Below are positions 50,724 to 59,275 of a DNA stretch of 64,000 nt, piece by piece. The stretch's first letter is position 1. Each line of letters begins with the position of its first letter. The DNA is from Alphaproteobacteria bacterium (lineage in GTDB: Bacteria > Pseudomonadota > Alphaproteobacteria > Reyranellales > Reyranellaceae): contig JAHBYP010000005.1 in assembly GCA_019635875.1 (NCBI GenBank), positions 310,001-374,000 of the forward strand. Reading direction: 5' to 3'. Below the pieces are notes generated by a model. It worked only from the letters and a program-made list of their open reading frames with translations, did no database searches and was not told where the DNA came from. Made by a program: the position numbers and the translations under genes.

Positions 50724-52211
50724 TTACTTGGCTGACGCGGCGGCCAGAGAGAGTGCGTGCGCGGTGCTTCCGACAGGCACGCGCGGCGGTGCCGGGACGT
50801 TTTTCTTTGCAACCCGTCGCAACGGCGCCTCATCGCGCGTCTTCTGGCGGGCCAGCGCGGCCAGGTAGGTCCGGGCCCACCACCCGACATCGCGCGCCTC
50901 GAGGTCGGCCACCAGGCGTGCGTGACGCACCCGGCGCTCCTCCAATGGCATGCAGAGCGCGGTGTGGATGGCCTCGGCGACCTCCACTTTGTCGAAGGGA
51001 TTGACCGTCAGCGCGTCCGGCATCTGGCGCGCGGCGCCAGCGAAGCGCGAGAGCACGAGCACGCCGGGATTGGCCGCGTCCTGTGCCGCGACATATTCCT
51101 TGGCCACGAGGCCCATGCCGTCGCGCATCGGTGTCACCAGGCCGACCGCGGCGTGGCGATACAGTCCGGCCAGCACCTGTCGCGAAAAGGTACGCTTTAC
51201 GAAACGAATCGGCACCCAGTCGGGGCCGCTATGCGCGCCGTTGATGCGACCGATGCTCTGGTCGATCTGGCGCGCCAGCGCTTCGTACCCCGGCACCTCC
51301 GATCGCGAAGGCGGCGTGATCTGCAACAGCACCGCCTGGTCGCGCTGCTGCGGATGGGCGAGCAGGAACTGCTCGAAGGCGTCGATGCGTTCGACGATAC
51401 CCTTGGAGTAGTCAAGCCGATCGACACCGATCACCAGCCGTCGATTGCCCAGGCTCTGCGCAGCCCGGCGGACCAGCGGCAGAATGCTGGCGCGCTCGGC
51501 GAATTGCCGGAATGTGCGCGTATCGATGCCGACGGGAAAGGCCTCGATCCGTATGGTGCGCCCATCGAGCCGCACGCGACCGCCACGACTCTCGATCGCA
51601 CCCCTCTGCTCGACCAAACCGCGCACCAGATTGCCCGCGTCGGTCGTGGTCTGCACGCCGATGAGGTCGTATGCGGCCATGCCGCGAAGCAATTGTCGGC
51701 ACGCCGGTACGGCACCGAACACTTCGATCGGCGGCCACGGGATATGGTGGAAGTAGCCGATACGGTTTTTCACACCCATCTCGCGCAGGATCGAGGCGAA
51801 GGGCAGCAAGTGGTAGTCGTGAACCCAGATCACGTCATCACTGCGCAACAGAGGCATCAGTGCCGTTGCCAACTTTCGATTGACGCGCAGATAGCCCGCG
51901 TAGTCGTTGCGCGAGAACTCGGCGAGGCCCAACCGGTAGTGCATGGCCGGCCAGAGAACACGGTTGGCGAAGCCCAGATAGTATTCCTGCCGATCGATCG
52001 GCGTCAGATCGACCTGCTGATACTCGACTCGGTCATCGAGCGTGGTGCGCAATCGGCCGTCGGCGTCCTCCGCCACCCCGCCGCTCCAGCCGAACCAGAC
52101 GCCGCCGCGCTCCTGCAGCAAGTCCTTGATCGCAACTGCCCGCCCGTCAGCGGCCGCCTTCTCCGCGCCGCGCGATGAGGGGACACGATCCGAAACGACA
52201 ACAAGACGCAT
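50724..52211 (-). CDS. otsA: Alpha,alpha-trehalose-phosphate synthase (OtsA)
   Basis: Makes trehalose-6-phosphate from UDP-glucose and glucose-6-phosphate in the cytosol. 495 residues from ATG 52211 (MRLVVVSDRVP). GT20 motifs: 'RGGVWFGWSGG' glucose-6-phosphate loop, 'DDVIWVHDYHLLPFA', 'GVDRLDYSKGIVERIDAFE' and 'VTPMRDGMGLVAKEYVAAQ'. The last 40 residues form a basic tail beyond the usual end. First gene of the trehalose/glucan operon; the trehalose-6-phosphatase (otsB) needed to finish the route is not in the window. Confidence 0.95.
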   Translation of the reverse strand: MRLVVVSDRVPSSRGAEKAAADGRAVAIKDLLQERGGVWFGWSGGVAEDADGRLRTTLDDRVEYQQVDLTPIDRQEYYLGFANRVLWPAMHYRLGLAEFSRNDYAGYLRVNRKLATALMPLLRSDDVIWVHDYHLLPFASILREMGVKNRIGYFHHIPWPPIEVFGAVPACRQLLRGMAAYDLIGVQTTTDAGNLVRGLVEQRGAIESRGGRVRLDGRTIRIEAFPVGIDTRTFRQFAERASILPLVRRAAQSLGNRRLVIGVDRLDYSKGIVERIDAFEQFLLAHPQQRDQAVLLQITPPSRSEVPGYEALARQIDQSIGRINGAHSGPDWVPIRFVKRTFSRQVLAGLYRHAAVGLVTPMRDGMGLVAKEYVAAQDAANPGVLVLSRFAGAARQMPDALTVNPFDKVEVAEAIHTALCMPLEERRVRHARLVADLEARDVGWWARTYLAALARQKTRDEAPLRRVAKKNVPAPPRVPVGSTAHALSLAAASAK

Positions 52212-52476
52212 GGAGGCTTTCCCCGACCGACCGACCTCACGGGAACGCCGCACTTCGGGCCAAGTTGCCACGCCCGGTCGATTACGCGCTGTCGTGCTGG
52301 TGGGCCGCGCCGCTGGGGCTATCGTGCCGGAAGCAGCCGTGGATGGCCGACCATCCCGGGTCTCGGATCCTCCGTGAATTGAGCAGGCCCTTGGCCCGGA
52401 TCATCCCGTCCCGGAACGGCGCTTCGACGGCCGTGCTGGATATGAGCCCGTCGAGGTCCTGCACGCGGACAATGGA

Positions 52477-53823
52477 TCACGCCTTGACGATCCGCGGGCC
52501 GGACAGGCCATGGCGCGCACAGACATTGCGCGTGTCGATGACGAGGCGCGAGCAGCGCACCACTGTGCGGTAGTCGACGGCATCGTGATCGGTGGCAATG
52601 ACCGTGGCGTCGATGCCCGACAGGATCGTTTCGCTGAGCTCGACCGAGCGCCGGCCGACGAATGCCGCGTGCTCGCGAATCGGCGGGATCTGCGGCACGA
52701 AGGGGTCGTGAAACAGGACTTCCGCGCCGTGGCGTTCCAGCAGCTCCATGATCCTGAAGGACGGGCTCTCGCGCGTGTCGTCGACGTTCTTCTTGTAGGC
52801 GACGCCCAACACCAGGATGCGCGCGCCCCTGGCCGCCCGTCCGCCATGCTCGTTCAGCGCCTCGATCGTGCGGGCGACCACGCGCTGCGGCATCGCGGTG
52901 TTGATCTCGCCGGCCAGCTCGACGAAGCGCGTCGCGACGCCGAACTCGCGCGCCTTCCAGGTGAGATAGAACGGGTCGATCGGGATGCAGTGGCCGCCCA
53001 GCCCCGGGCCCGGATAGAACGGCATGAAGCCGAATGGCTTGGTCTTGGCGGCCTCGATGACTTCCCAGACATCGATGCCCATCGCCTCGAAGACGACCTT
53101 GAGCTCGTTGACCAGCGCCACGTTGACGGCGCGGAAGATGTTCTCGGTCAGCTTCACCGCCTCGGCGGTGGCCAGCGAGGAAGCCGGGATGGTGCGCGGC
53201 ACGATCTGGTCGTAGAGCGCACAGGCCAGCCGCAGCGAATCGGGATCGTCGGCGCCGACGATCTTCGGAATGTCGGCGGTGGCGAACGTCGTGTTTCCCG
53301 GATCCTCGCGTTCCGGCGAATAGGCCAGGAAGAAGTCGACCCCCGCGCGCAGGCCGCCGCGCTCGAGAATCGGCCGCACGATCTCGTTCGTCGTGCCGGG
53401 ATAGGTCGTCGACTCCAGGACGACGAGCTGGCCGCGCCGCAGATGCGGTGCGATGGACTCGCACGTGCCGATCACGAACGACAGGTCGGGATCGCGCTGC
53501 GGCGTAAGCGGCGTCGGCACGCACAGGATGATCGCGTCGACGGCGGCAAGGGCGGCGAAGTCGACGGTGGCCGTCAGCGTGCCCGCCGCGCGCAACTCGC
53601 GAATATCGTCGTCGGAGATGCGTCCTATGTAGGAGGAGCCGGCGTTCAGGCGATCGACTTTAGCCCCGTCGATATCGAGGCCCTGGACGGAGAATCCCCG
53701 CCTGGCGAAGGTGACAGCCAGCGGCAGCCCGACATATCCCAGACCGATGACGCCGATCCGCGCCGTGCGGGCATGGAAGGTTTCGGCGGGCGCCAGCGCC
53801 GGGGGAGCCAGACTGTCATTCAT
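52477..53823 (-). CDS. UDP-N-acetylglucosamine/UDP-sugar 6-dehydrogenase
   Basis: NAD-dependent four-electron oxidation of a UDP-hexose(amine) to the uronic acid. 448 residues. Rossmann loop 'IGVIGLGYVGLPLAVTFA', catalytic Cys in 'GPGLGGHCIPIDPFYLTW' (about residue 272), dimerisation helix, and C-terminal UDP-binding domain 'LVLGVAYKKNVDDTRESPS'. The GGHCIPIDP context and 'YSPEREDPGN' favour the WbpA/TviB group (UDP-N-acetyl sugars) over UDP-glucose dehydrogenase. No glycosyltransferase or epimerase neighbours, so it stands apart from a surface-polysaccharide locus. It lies 265 bases upstream of otsA on the same strand. Confidence 0.9.
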   Translation of the reverse strand: MNDSLAPPALAPAETFHARTARIGVIGLGYVGLPLAVTFARRGFSVQGLDIDGAKVDRLNAGSSYIGRISDDDIRELRAAGTLTATVDFAALAAVDAIILCVPTPLTPQRDPDLSFVIGTCESIAPHLRRGQLVVLESTTYPGTTNEIVRPILERGGLRAGVDFFLAYSPEREDPGNTTFATADIPKIVGADDPDSLRLACALYDQIVPRTIPASSLATAEAVKLTENIFRAVNVALVNELKVVFEAMGIDVWEVIEAAKTKPFGFMPFYPGPGLGGHCIPIDPFYLTWKAREFGVATRFVELAGEINTAMPQRVVARTIEALNEHGGRAARGARILVLGVAYKKNVDDTRESPSFRIMELLERHGAEVLFHDPFVPQIPPIREHAAFVGRRSVELSETILSGIDATVIATDHDAVDYRTVVRCSRLVIDTRNVCARHGLSGPRIVKA

Positions 53824-53943
53824 CGCGGTTGGCCACGGATGTCAGATACCACCTGAACCGCCGCCAGGCGATCAGGATTGTGTGCGACCGAAGCAGTCGC
53901 CTGCCCTAGCATGGCCGCATCCAATCGCCGGGAGGGACCGATC

Positions 53944-54354
53944 GTGACCAAATTTGCCTTCGACGAGAATGAGGCCTTCAGGAAGGGCCGCGAGGTGTGG
54001 TTCGAGATGCGCGGGCCGAAGGTGGCTCAGGCAGCCATGGAGCAGGCCGCCGAGCATGAGATGACCCGCGACCTGCGCCAGTACCTGTTCGAGCACTGCT
54101 TCGCCGCGGTCTGGGCGAGGCCGGGGCTCGAGCGCGCCACGCGCAGCATCATCACCATCTCGGTGCTCACGGCGCTGGGCCGCACCGAGGAGCTGAAGTC
54201 GCACATCCGCATGGGCATCAACAACGGGCTGACGCGCGAGGAGCTCAAGGAGATCTTCCTGCATGTCGGCATCTATGCCGGCGTGCCGACGGCGGTCTCC
54301 GCGGTGCGCGCCGCCATGGAGGAGTTCGCCGCCCTCGACCGGGCGAAGACCTAG
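53944..54354 (+). CDS. Carboxymuconolactone decarboxylase family protein (PcaC-like)
   Basis: 136 residues from GTG 53944, seven bases after GGAGGG (53931-53936); the 22 residues upstream in frame have no support. The central 'AVWARPGLERATRSIITISV' and 'ELKSHIRMGINNGLTREELKEI' followed by 'HVGIYAGVPTAVSAVR' are the CMD signature with the conserved His of the PcaC branch. PcaC decarboxylates gamma-carboxymuconolactone in protocatechuate breakdown, but no other pca genes are near, and the AhpD-like CxxC is absent. The true substrate is therefore open. Confidence 0.85.
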   Translation: MTKFAFDENEAFRKGREVWFEMRGPKVAQAAMEQAAEHEMTRDLRQYLFEHCFAAVWARPGLERATRSIITISVLTALGRTEELKSHIRMGINNGLTREELKEIFLHVGIYAGVPTAVSAVRAAMEEFAALDRAKT

Positions 54355-54358
54355 TTCT

Positions 54359-54421
54359 GTCATCCCGAGCGCAGCGAGGGAACCAGGGCTGACCTGGATC
54401 CCTCGCCGCGCTCGGATGACA
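54359..54421. repeat. Palindromic repeat between convergent genes
   Basis: Imperfect arms GTCATCCCGAGCGCAGCGAG... and ...CCTCGCCGCGCTCGGATGAC with an 18-base loop, between the CMD gene and the convergent monooxygenase gene. Related in arm sequence to the element at 7441-7541. Placed where a bidirectional terminator would be expected. Confidence 0.7.
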
Positions 54422-54436
54422 AACGGGCCCGATTCC

Positions 54437-56044
54437 CTACGCGACGAAGCGGATGCCCTCGTAGTCCTTCGCCGCGACCTCGTTGATGCGCTGGACGTAC
54501 TTGGGCGCGCCGCCGTTGTAGACCATGTAGCGCACGCGGCCGTGCTCATGGCCCGGGATATTGGAATTGTACCCGGTGAACCACGACTTGGCCTTGCGCA
54601 TCAGCATGATCGAGTACATCTGGATCACGTGCTCGGTCCAGCGCGCCTCGGCTTCGGGCGTGGCGTCGGCGCGGCTCAACCCCCGGGCGCGCATGTGCCG
54701 CAGGAGATCGGTGCACCAGTTCACGCCGGTCTCGATGCCGCGCGGGTAGTTGGTCGAGGCCGAGCCGCTCTGCGGCCCCGAGGGCATCAGCAGGTTGGGG
54801 AAGCCGCTCACCATCATGCCGAGGAAGGTGCTCGGCCCGTCCTTCCACCGCTCGGCGAGCGTCACGCCGCCCTCGCCGCGGATGTCGATATGGTCGTAGG
54901 CGCCGGTGATGGCGTCGAAGCCGGTGGCGTAGACGATGACGTCGAACTCGAAGTCGCGCTCGCTGGTGCGCAGCCCGGTCTCGGTCAGGCGCACGATCGG
55001 CGTCTCGCTGATGTCGACCAGATGCACATTGGGCCGGTTGTAGGCCTCGAAGTAATTGGTCTCCATCGGCACGCGCTGCACGCCGAATCCATGGTCTTTC
55101 GGGATCAGCTTCTCGGCGACGTTCGGGTCCTTCACGCGCCGGCGGATGCGGCCGGCGATATACTCCGAGAACTCGGCGTTGGCCTCCTCGTTGGTGAAGA
55201 TCTCGCGGAAATTGGCCAGCCAGATGGCGAAGCCGGGCTTGCCGTAGAGGCCGTCCCAGAACTTCACCCGCTCCTCGTGCGTGAGCTCGTAGAAGCCGCG
55301 GCGGTCCGGCTCGTGCTCGAAACCGCCGGGCGAGCGCGCGCAGGCCTGGAAGATCTCGTCGTAGCGCTTGCGGATATCGGCCATCTCGCGCTCGGAGATC
55401 GGCCCGTTGCCCAAAGGCGCGCTCCAGTTGGGCCGGCGCTGGAACACCGTCAGCTCGCCCACCTTGTCGGCGATCTCGCCGATCACCTGGATGCCGGTGG
55501 CGCCGGTGCCGATCACCGCGACCTTCTTGCCGGCCAGCTCGACCGGCTCCTGCGGCCAGTGGAAGGTGTGGAACGAGTGGCCCTTGAAATCGTCCATGCC
55601 CTCCAGCCGGGGCGGTGTCGGGATCGACAGCAGGCCGACGGTGAGGATCACGAAGCGGGCCGACAGTGTGCGGCCATCGCTGATCCTCAGCCGCCAGAGG
55701 TTGGCCTTCTCGTCGTAGTGCGCGGCATCGACCCGGCAATTGAACTGCATGTGCCGGCGCAGGTCGAACTTGCCGGCGACGAAGTTGAGGTAGCGCAGAT
55801 TCTCCGGCTGACCGGAGAAGCGCTCCTTCCAGTGCCACTCGTCGAGCAGCTCGCGCGAGAAGGAATAGCCGTAGGTGTAGCTCTCCGAATCGAAACGCGC
55901 GCCGGGATAGCGGTTCCAGTACCAGGTGCCGCCGAGATCGGCGCCGCCCTCGAGCACGGTGGCGGAGATGCCGAGATCGACCAGCCGCTTGATCTGGTAG
56001 ATGCCGCCGACGCCGGCGCCGATGACGATGACCTCGTAGTCCAT
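54437..56044 (-). CDS. Flavin-containing monooxygenase, Baeyer-Villiger type
   Basis: 535 residues from ATG 56044 (MDYEVIVIGAGVGG). Two Rossmann folds, FAD 'VIGAGVGGIYQIKRL' and NADPH 'VAVIGTGATGIQVIGEIA', flank the Baeyer-Villiger fingerprint F-X-G-X-X-X-H-X-X-X-W-P ('FKGHSFHTFHWP', about residues 154-165). 'GGTWYWNRYPGARFDSES' and 'VDVIVYATGFDAITG'-like C-terminal motifs agree. It inserts oxygen next to a ketone using NADPH and O2, or oxidises a heteroatom; the substrate is unknown. Convergent with the CMD gene. Cytosolic. Confidence 0.9.
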   Translation of the reverse strand: MDYEVIVIGAGVGGIYQIKRLVDLGISATVLEGGADLGGTWYWNRYPGARFDSESYTYGYSFSRELLDEWHWKERFSGQPENLRYLNFVAGKFDLRRHMQFNCRVDAAHYDEKANLWRLRISDGRTLSARFVILTVGLLSIPTPPRLEGMDDFKGHSFHTFHWPQEPVELAGKKVAVIGTGATGIQVIGEIADKVGELTVFQRRPNWSAPLGNGPISEREMADIRKRYDEIFQACARSPGGFEHEPDRRGFYELTHEERVKFWDGLYGKPGFAIWLANFREIFTNEEANAEFSEYIAGRIRRRVKDPNVAEKLIPKDHGFGVQRVPMETNYFEAYNRPNVHLVDISETPIVRLTETGLRTSERDFEFDVIVYATGFDAITGAYDHIDIRGEGGVTLAERWKDGPSTFLGMMVSGFPNLLMPSGPQSGSASTNYPRGIETGVNWCTDLLRHMRARGLSRADATPEAEARWTEHVIQMYSIMLMRKAKSWFTGYNSNIPGHEHGRVRYMVYNGGAPKYVQRINEVAAKDYEGIRFVA

Positions 56045-56176
56045 GTGCCCGCTCCACGCCGCTTGCCGGCGCCGATTGTACCCCCGCCCCGCCGGCGGCA
56101 ATCTCTCATCGCGGCACGGGCTGCGTTTTGCCGCATGCCGATGCGGAAGCGAATTCCGCAGCGGTGCGTGTCGTCC

Positions 56177-57364
56177 TCAGCGGCGCAGGAAGCGCAGCGC
56201 CAGCTCCTCGCCGACGAAGCGATGGAAGCGGCCGCCGCCGTGCCCGTCGCCCGGAATGAGGAAATCCTCGAACGCCAGGCCGGCCTGCGCGAAGAGCGGC
56301 TGGATGGCGAGCATGGTCGAGCCGGTCCGGGCGATCATCGCCGCGACGCGGTCGTGATAGAACAGGCGGTCGTTGCTCCAGTACAGGACGACGAGATCGC
56401 AGCCGTAGCGCTCGCGCACGGTCCGCCGGATCTGCGACAGCAGCGCCTCGGCCAGCGCGAGCTGGCGCGAGACGCGCAGGACGCGCCGGGCGATGAAGGC
56501 GATCTCCGAGCGCAGCACGGCCGACATCGTGCGCCGCACGATCCAGCTTCGCCCGTCGCGCACCGCGCCGGCCGGCCCGGCGATGCGCAGGCCCCCGGGC
56601 GTCAGCTCGTACTGCGCCATCAGCCGCCAGTGCCCGAAATGAGCGTAGTCGCCGCCGTCGCGCAGCAGGTGATCGTCGTCGAACCACAGGAAGACCTGGC
56701 GCACCTTGCCGCCGGCGATCGCGGCGTCGACCGCGCCGTTCTCCAGGCGCGTCAGGGCCTGGCTCGCGCTGTGGCCGCTGACCCCGAAATTGACGATGCG
56801 AAAGCGCCCGCCCGTCGCCAGCGCGACCTGTTGCGGCAACGTCTCGTCGTCGTTGACGCCATCGCCGAAGACGAAGGAATCGCCCAGGAAGATCACGACC
56901 TCACCGTCGGGGTTCGACGCCGGCACCACCCGGCGACGGTCGGCATCGATCGTGTAGAGCGCGTCGTAGATCGTCCGGTCGCCCTGCCTGGAGAGCGCAC
57001 GCACGGTGGTGGACGCCTGCGGCAGCCAGCCGACGAGCGGCGCCGGCAGGAACATCGGCGCGGGATCGTGCCGGACGACGGCGCTGGCGTCGCCGGTGTG
57101 CGAGCCCTTCGCGGCGTACAGCGCCATCTCGGCCACCGCCAGGCAGGCGAGGATCGTGCCGATCGAGATGGCGACGTTTCGCGCCAGCGGACGAATCGGC
57201 AGGATCGCCAGGGCGAACGCGGCGGCGGCCGCCAGCCCGACGCAGGCGAGCAGCGAATTGATCCCGAACAGCCCGATGCCGCCCGCCAACAGGACTGCGG
57301 CGAGCAGAAACGACCACGGATACGCGACGACACCGGCCCGCAGTCGAACCCGAATGGTCGACAT
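56177..57364 (-). CDS. SGNH-hydrolase-like protein with N-terminal membrane region
   Basis: 395 residues from ATG 57364, directly behind GGGGGAAGG; a GTG at 57379 is less likely. Three membrane segments in the first 95 residues ('WSFLLAAVLLAGGIGLFG', 'LLACVGLAAAAAFALAILP', 'VAISIGTILACLAVAEMAL'), then an SGNH domain outside: 'VIFLGDSFVFGDGVNDD' with nucleophile Ser and 'IVNFGVSGHSASQAL'. The catalytic His would lie near 'FLIPGDGHGGGRFHRFVGEE'. The family acts on cell-surface glycans or lipids. It is only distantly like the pair at 7631-9780; it stands alone. Confidence 0.78.
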   Translation of the reverse strand: MSTIRVRLRAGVVAYPWSFLLAAVLLAGGIGLFGINSLLACVGLAAAAAFALAILPIRPLARNVAISIGTILACLAVAEMALYAAKGSHTGDASAVVRHDPAPMFLPAPLVGWLPQASTTVRALSRQGDRTIYDALYTIDADRRRVVPASNPDGEVVIFLGDSFVFGDGVNDDETLPQQVALATGGRFRIVNFGVSGHSASQALTRLENGAVDAAIAGGKVRQVFLWFDDDHLLRDGGDYAHFGHWRLMAQYELTPGGLRIAGPAGAVRDGRSWIVRRTMSAVLRSEIAFIARRVLRVSRQLALAEALLSQIRRTVRERYGCDLVVLYWSNDRLFYHDRVAAMIARTGSTMLAIQPLFAQAGLAFEDFLIPGDGHGGGRFHRFVGEELALRFLRR

Positions 57365-57459
57365 GCCTTCCCCCAGCACGCGATGCGGCTGCCATGGTTT
57401 CCGCTGTCGGGGATTGCGTCAATGCATTGCCTTCCGCCGTTGGCGAGACGGTGGATCTG

Positions 57460-57939
57460 TCACCGGCAGCGGCTGGCGGCGACCTGCATCTTCGACGCGA
57501 AGGCGGCGGCGTCGGCGGCGCTGGAGCGCGCCATTTCGGCCCGCGCCAGCCCGGTGTCCTGGTTCGTCACCAGCGCCGCCTGCAGGACGATGCGCAGGTC
57601 GCGCGGCGAAAGCGCCACGAAATTGAACCGGATCACCTCCTCGGGCGGCGCCGGTGCATGGCGCAGGGTCAGCGGGCCATCGGGGGCCGCCGGCCTCACC
57701 CGCCCGACGACCAGGGCCGTCTCGCTGTCGAGCCGCGCCGTGAAGCCCTGGCCGAGCATTTCCCTGAGCAGCAGCGCGCGCACGCAGGCCGGGTCGACGT
57801 CGCGCAGTGTCACCTCGGGGTCGGCCGACGCCGGTGCGCTCGCCGGCGCCGCCACCGGCTCGTAATCGCCGCAGGCCGCCAACAGCGCCATGGCACAGGC
57901 CGTCGCTGCCTGGCGCAATCCCCCGACGCGAGCACGCAC
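57460..57939 (-). CDS. Predicted lipoprotein of unknown function
   Basis: 159 residues from GTG 57939. The signal 'QAATACAMALLAACGDYEPV' contains lipobox L-A-A-C with Cys23, predicting lipid anchoring. The mature part is about 135 residues, with an Ala/Pro-rich linker and a compact domain ('EVTLRDVDPACVRALLLREML', 'EEVIRFNFVALSPRDLRIVLQ') holding Cys52 and Cys158. No family recognised. Confidence 0.7.
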   Translation of the reverse strand: MRARVGGLRQAATACAMALLAACGDYEPVAAPASAPASADPEVTLRDVDPACVRALLLREMLGQGFTARLDSETALVVGRVRPAAPDGPLTLRHAPAPPEEVIRFNFVALSPRDLRIVLQAALVTNQDTGLARAEMARSSAADAAAFASKMQVAASRCR

Positions 57940-57982
57940 CGCGTCGCCTCCCTCGTCGCCTCCGCTGCCCGACTATACCGCC

Positions 57983-58273
57983 TCAGGCGCCGCGCCGGCG
58001 AAGGATCACGACGACGACATCGCCGCCGTGCCCGAGATGGTGCTCCCCCGGCTGGCGCTGGTGCACCCACCATCGCGACATCTCGCTGTCGCTGGCGATG
58101 CGGATGGCCGGCGGGCGGGCGGGATCGCGCCCGAAAGGGCTGCCGTCGTGGAGGAATTTCCGAAGAATGCCCTGGAACCATTGCTCCAGGCATGTCGCTG
58201 CCGCCTCGGCCTCGCTGCGCGCGTTGAAGATGGCGACGCCCGACCGACCCGTGTCGGCGGCATAGATCGGCAT
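57983..58273 (-). CDS. Small hypothetical protein
   Basis: 96 residues from ATG 58273 behind GGGGAG. Opens 'MPIYAADTGRSGVAIFNARS', suggesting a ferredoxin-like small fold, and ends in a basic 'VVVVILRRRGA'. No signal or membrane segment. It lies 11 bases after the crotonase-fold gene on the same strand and is likely co-transcribed with it. No function inferred. Confidence 0.6.
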   Translation of the reverse strand: MPIYAADTGRSGVAIFNARSEAEAAATCLEQWFQGILRKFLHDGSPFGRDPARPPAIRIASDSEMSRWWVHQRQPGEHHLGHGGDVVVVILRRRGA

Positions 58274-58284
58274 GGTGGTCTCCC

Positions 58285-59073
58285 CTACGCCACGACCAGC
58301 CTGGACGTTGGCCTCGCGACATCGATCAGCTCGCTCACCCTGGGCCGGCCCTCTTCATGGAAGACGACCTGCGAGGTCTCGACCTCGAGCCTGAGCGCGC
58401 CGTCGACGTCGCCGTCATCGGCGGCGTAGGCGGTCTGCCGGTCGGCGGCGATCGACATCGGCGCAAAGGACGCGATGTCCTGGGCGATCCTCTCGGCCAG
58501 GGCGCGCGTCATGCCATTGGCGGTCTTGCGGGTCGCGAGACCGATGGCCATGGCCCGGTCGCAGCCGATGGCCCGGCCGGTGAGCAGGATGTCCATCGCC
58601 TGGCCGATGCCGACGACGCCGGGCAGGCGACCGGCGGTGCCGTCGCCGGTGACGCCCAGCCGGCGGGCGAAGACGCCGAAGGTCGCGGTCTCGTCGACGA
58701 TCCGGATGTCGCACAGCAGGGCCAGGCCCAGCCCCTCGGCGCTGGCATAGCCCTCGATGGCGGCGATGCTCGGCTTGGCCAGCCGCCTGTGCAGCGGCCC
58801 GCCCTCGCCGGCCCAAGGGACGTACTCGTTGGCGGCGGTCAGGTCCGACAGATCGGCGCCGGAGCAGAAATTGCCGCCGCTGCCGGTGATCACCACGGCA
58901 CCGATCTCGGGATCGGCCTCGGCCGCCCGCAGCGCCGTCGCCAGCCCCAGGGCGCCCTCGCGGGTGAAGGCGTTGCGCGTCTCGGCGGAGTTCAGGATGA
59001 CCGTCATCACCGGCGGCCGCCGCGTCGAGAGGATCAGGCCGCCGGCATAGGGGATCGGAGCGAAGGTGGGCAT
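58285..59073 (-). CDS. Enoyl-CoA hydratase/isomerase (crotonase) family protein
   Basis: 262 residues from ATG 59073 (MPTFAPIPYAGG). The crotonase fold is clear from 'VVITGSGGNFCSGADLSDL' (oxyanion hole and CoA pocket), 'LAKPSIAAIEGYASAEGLGLALLCDIRI' split by the second oxyanion Gly, and 'FGVFARRLGVTGDGTAG'. The positions normally holding the two hydratase glutamates appear to be Gly ('GLGLALLCD') and non-acidic ('FARRLGV'), so simple enoyl-CoA hydration is doubtful; isomerase, hydrolase or decarboxylase-type chemistry on a CoA ester is more likely. Followed by a 96-residue unknown gene. Confidence 0.85.
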   Translation of the reverse strand: MPTFAPIPYAGGLILSTRRPPVMTVILNSAETRNAFTREGALGLATALRAAEADPEIGAVVITGSGGNFCSGADLSDLTAANEYVPWAGEGGPLHRRLAKPSIAAIEGYASAEGLGLALLCDIRIVDETATFGVFARRLGVTGDGTAGRLPGVVGIGQAMDILLTGRAIGCDRAMAIGLATRKTANGMTRALAERIAQDIASFAPMSIAADRQTAYAADDGDVDGALRLEVETSQVVFHEEGRPRVSELIDVARPTSRLVVA

Positions 59074-59182
59074 CGGCGTTCGGGCGTTCCTTCGCTCAGC
59101 CCGCGACCGCAAGTGGGCTGTAGCCGAAAATCTCGATCATGCAATGCCCTATGATGCGAATATAATCAAAAATATCAGCTCG

Positions 59183-59212
59183 AATATACACTCGATACAT
59201 CCGACATGCCAA
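59183..59212 (-). promoter_or_regulatory. Predicted promoter of the crotonase-family gene
   Basis: In an AT-rich pocket, TTGGCA (59212-59207) and TATATT (59188-59183) on the minus strand are 18 bases apart. The leader to the ATG at 59073 would be about 100 bases. The rest of the 200-base intergenic space shows no gene. Confidence 0.4.
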
Positions 59213-59244
59213 ATGAAAACCACGGGACGCGCCCGAACCTCCTA

Positions 59245-59269
59245 CCTTCCCCCGCCAGCGGCGGAAGGA
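59245..59269 (-). terminator. Hairpin after the secretion adaptor gene (truncated repeat unit)
   Basis: CCTTCC and GCCGC arms around an AGC loop fold into a GC-rich hairpin starting 7 bases after the adaptor stop codon. It looks like a half unit of the CTTCCCC palindrome family. No U-run follows, so terminator activity is only possible. Confidence 0.35.
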
Positions 59270-59275
59270 AGAACT

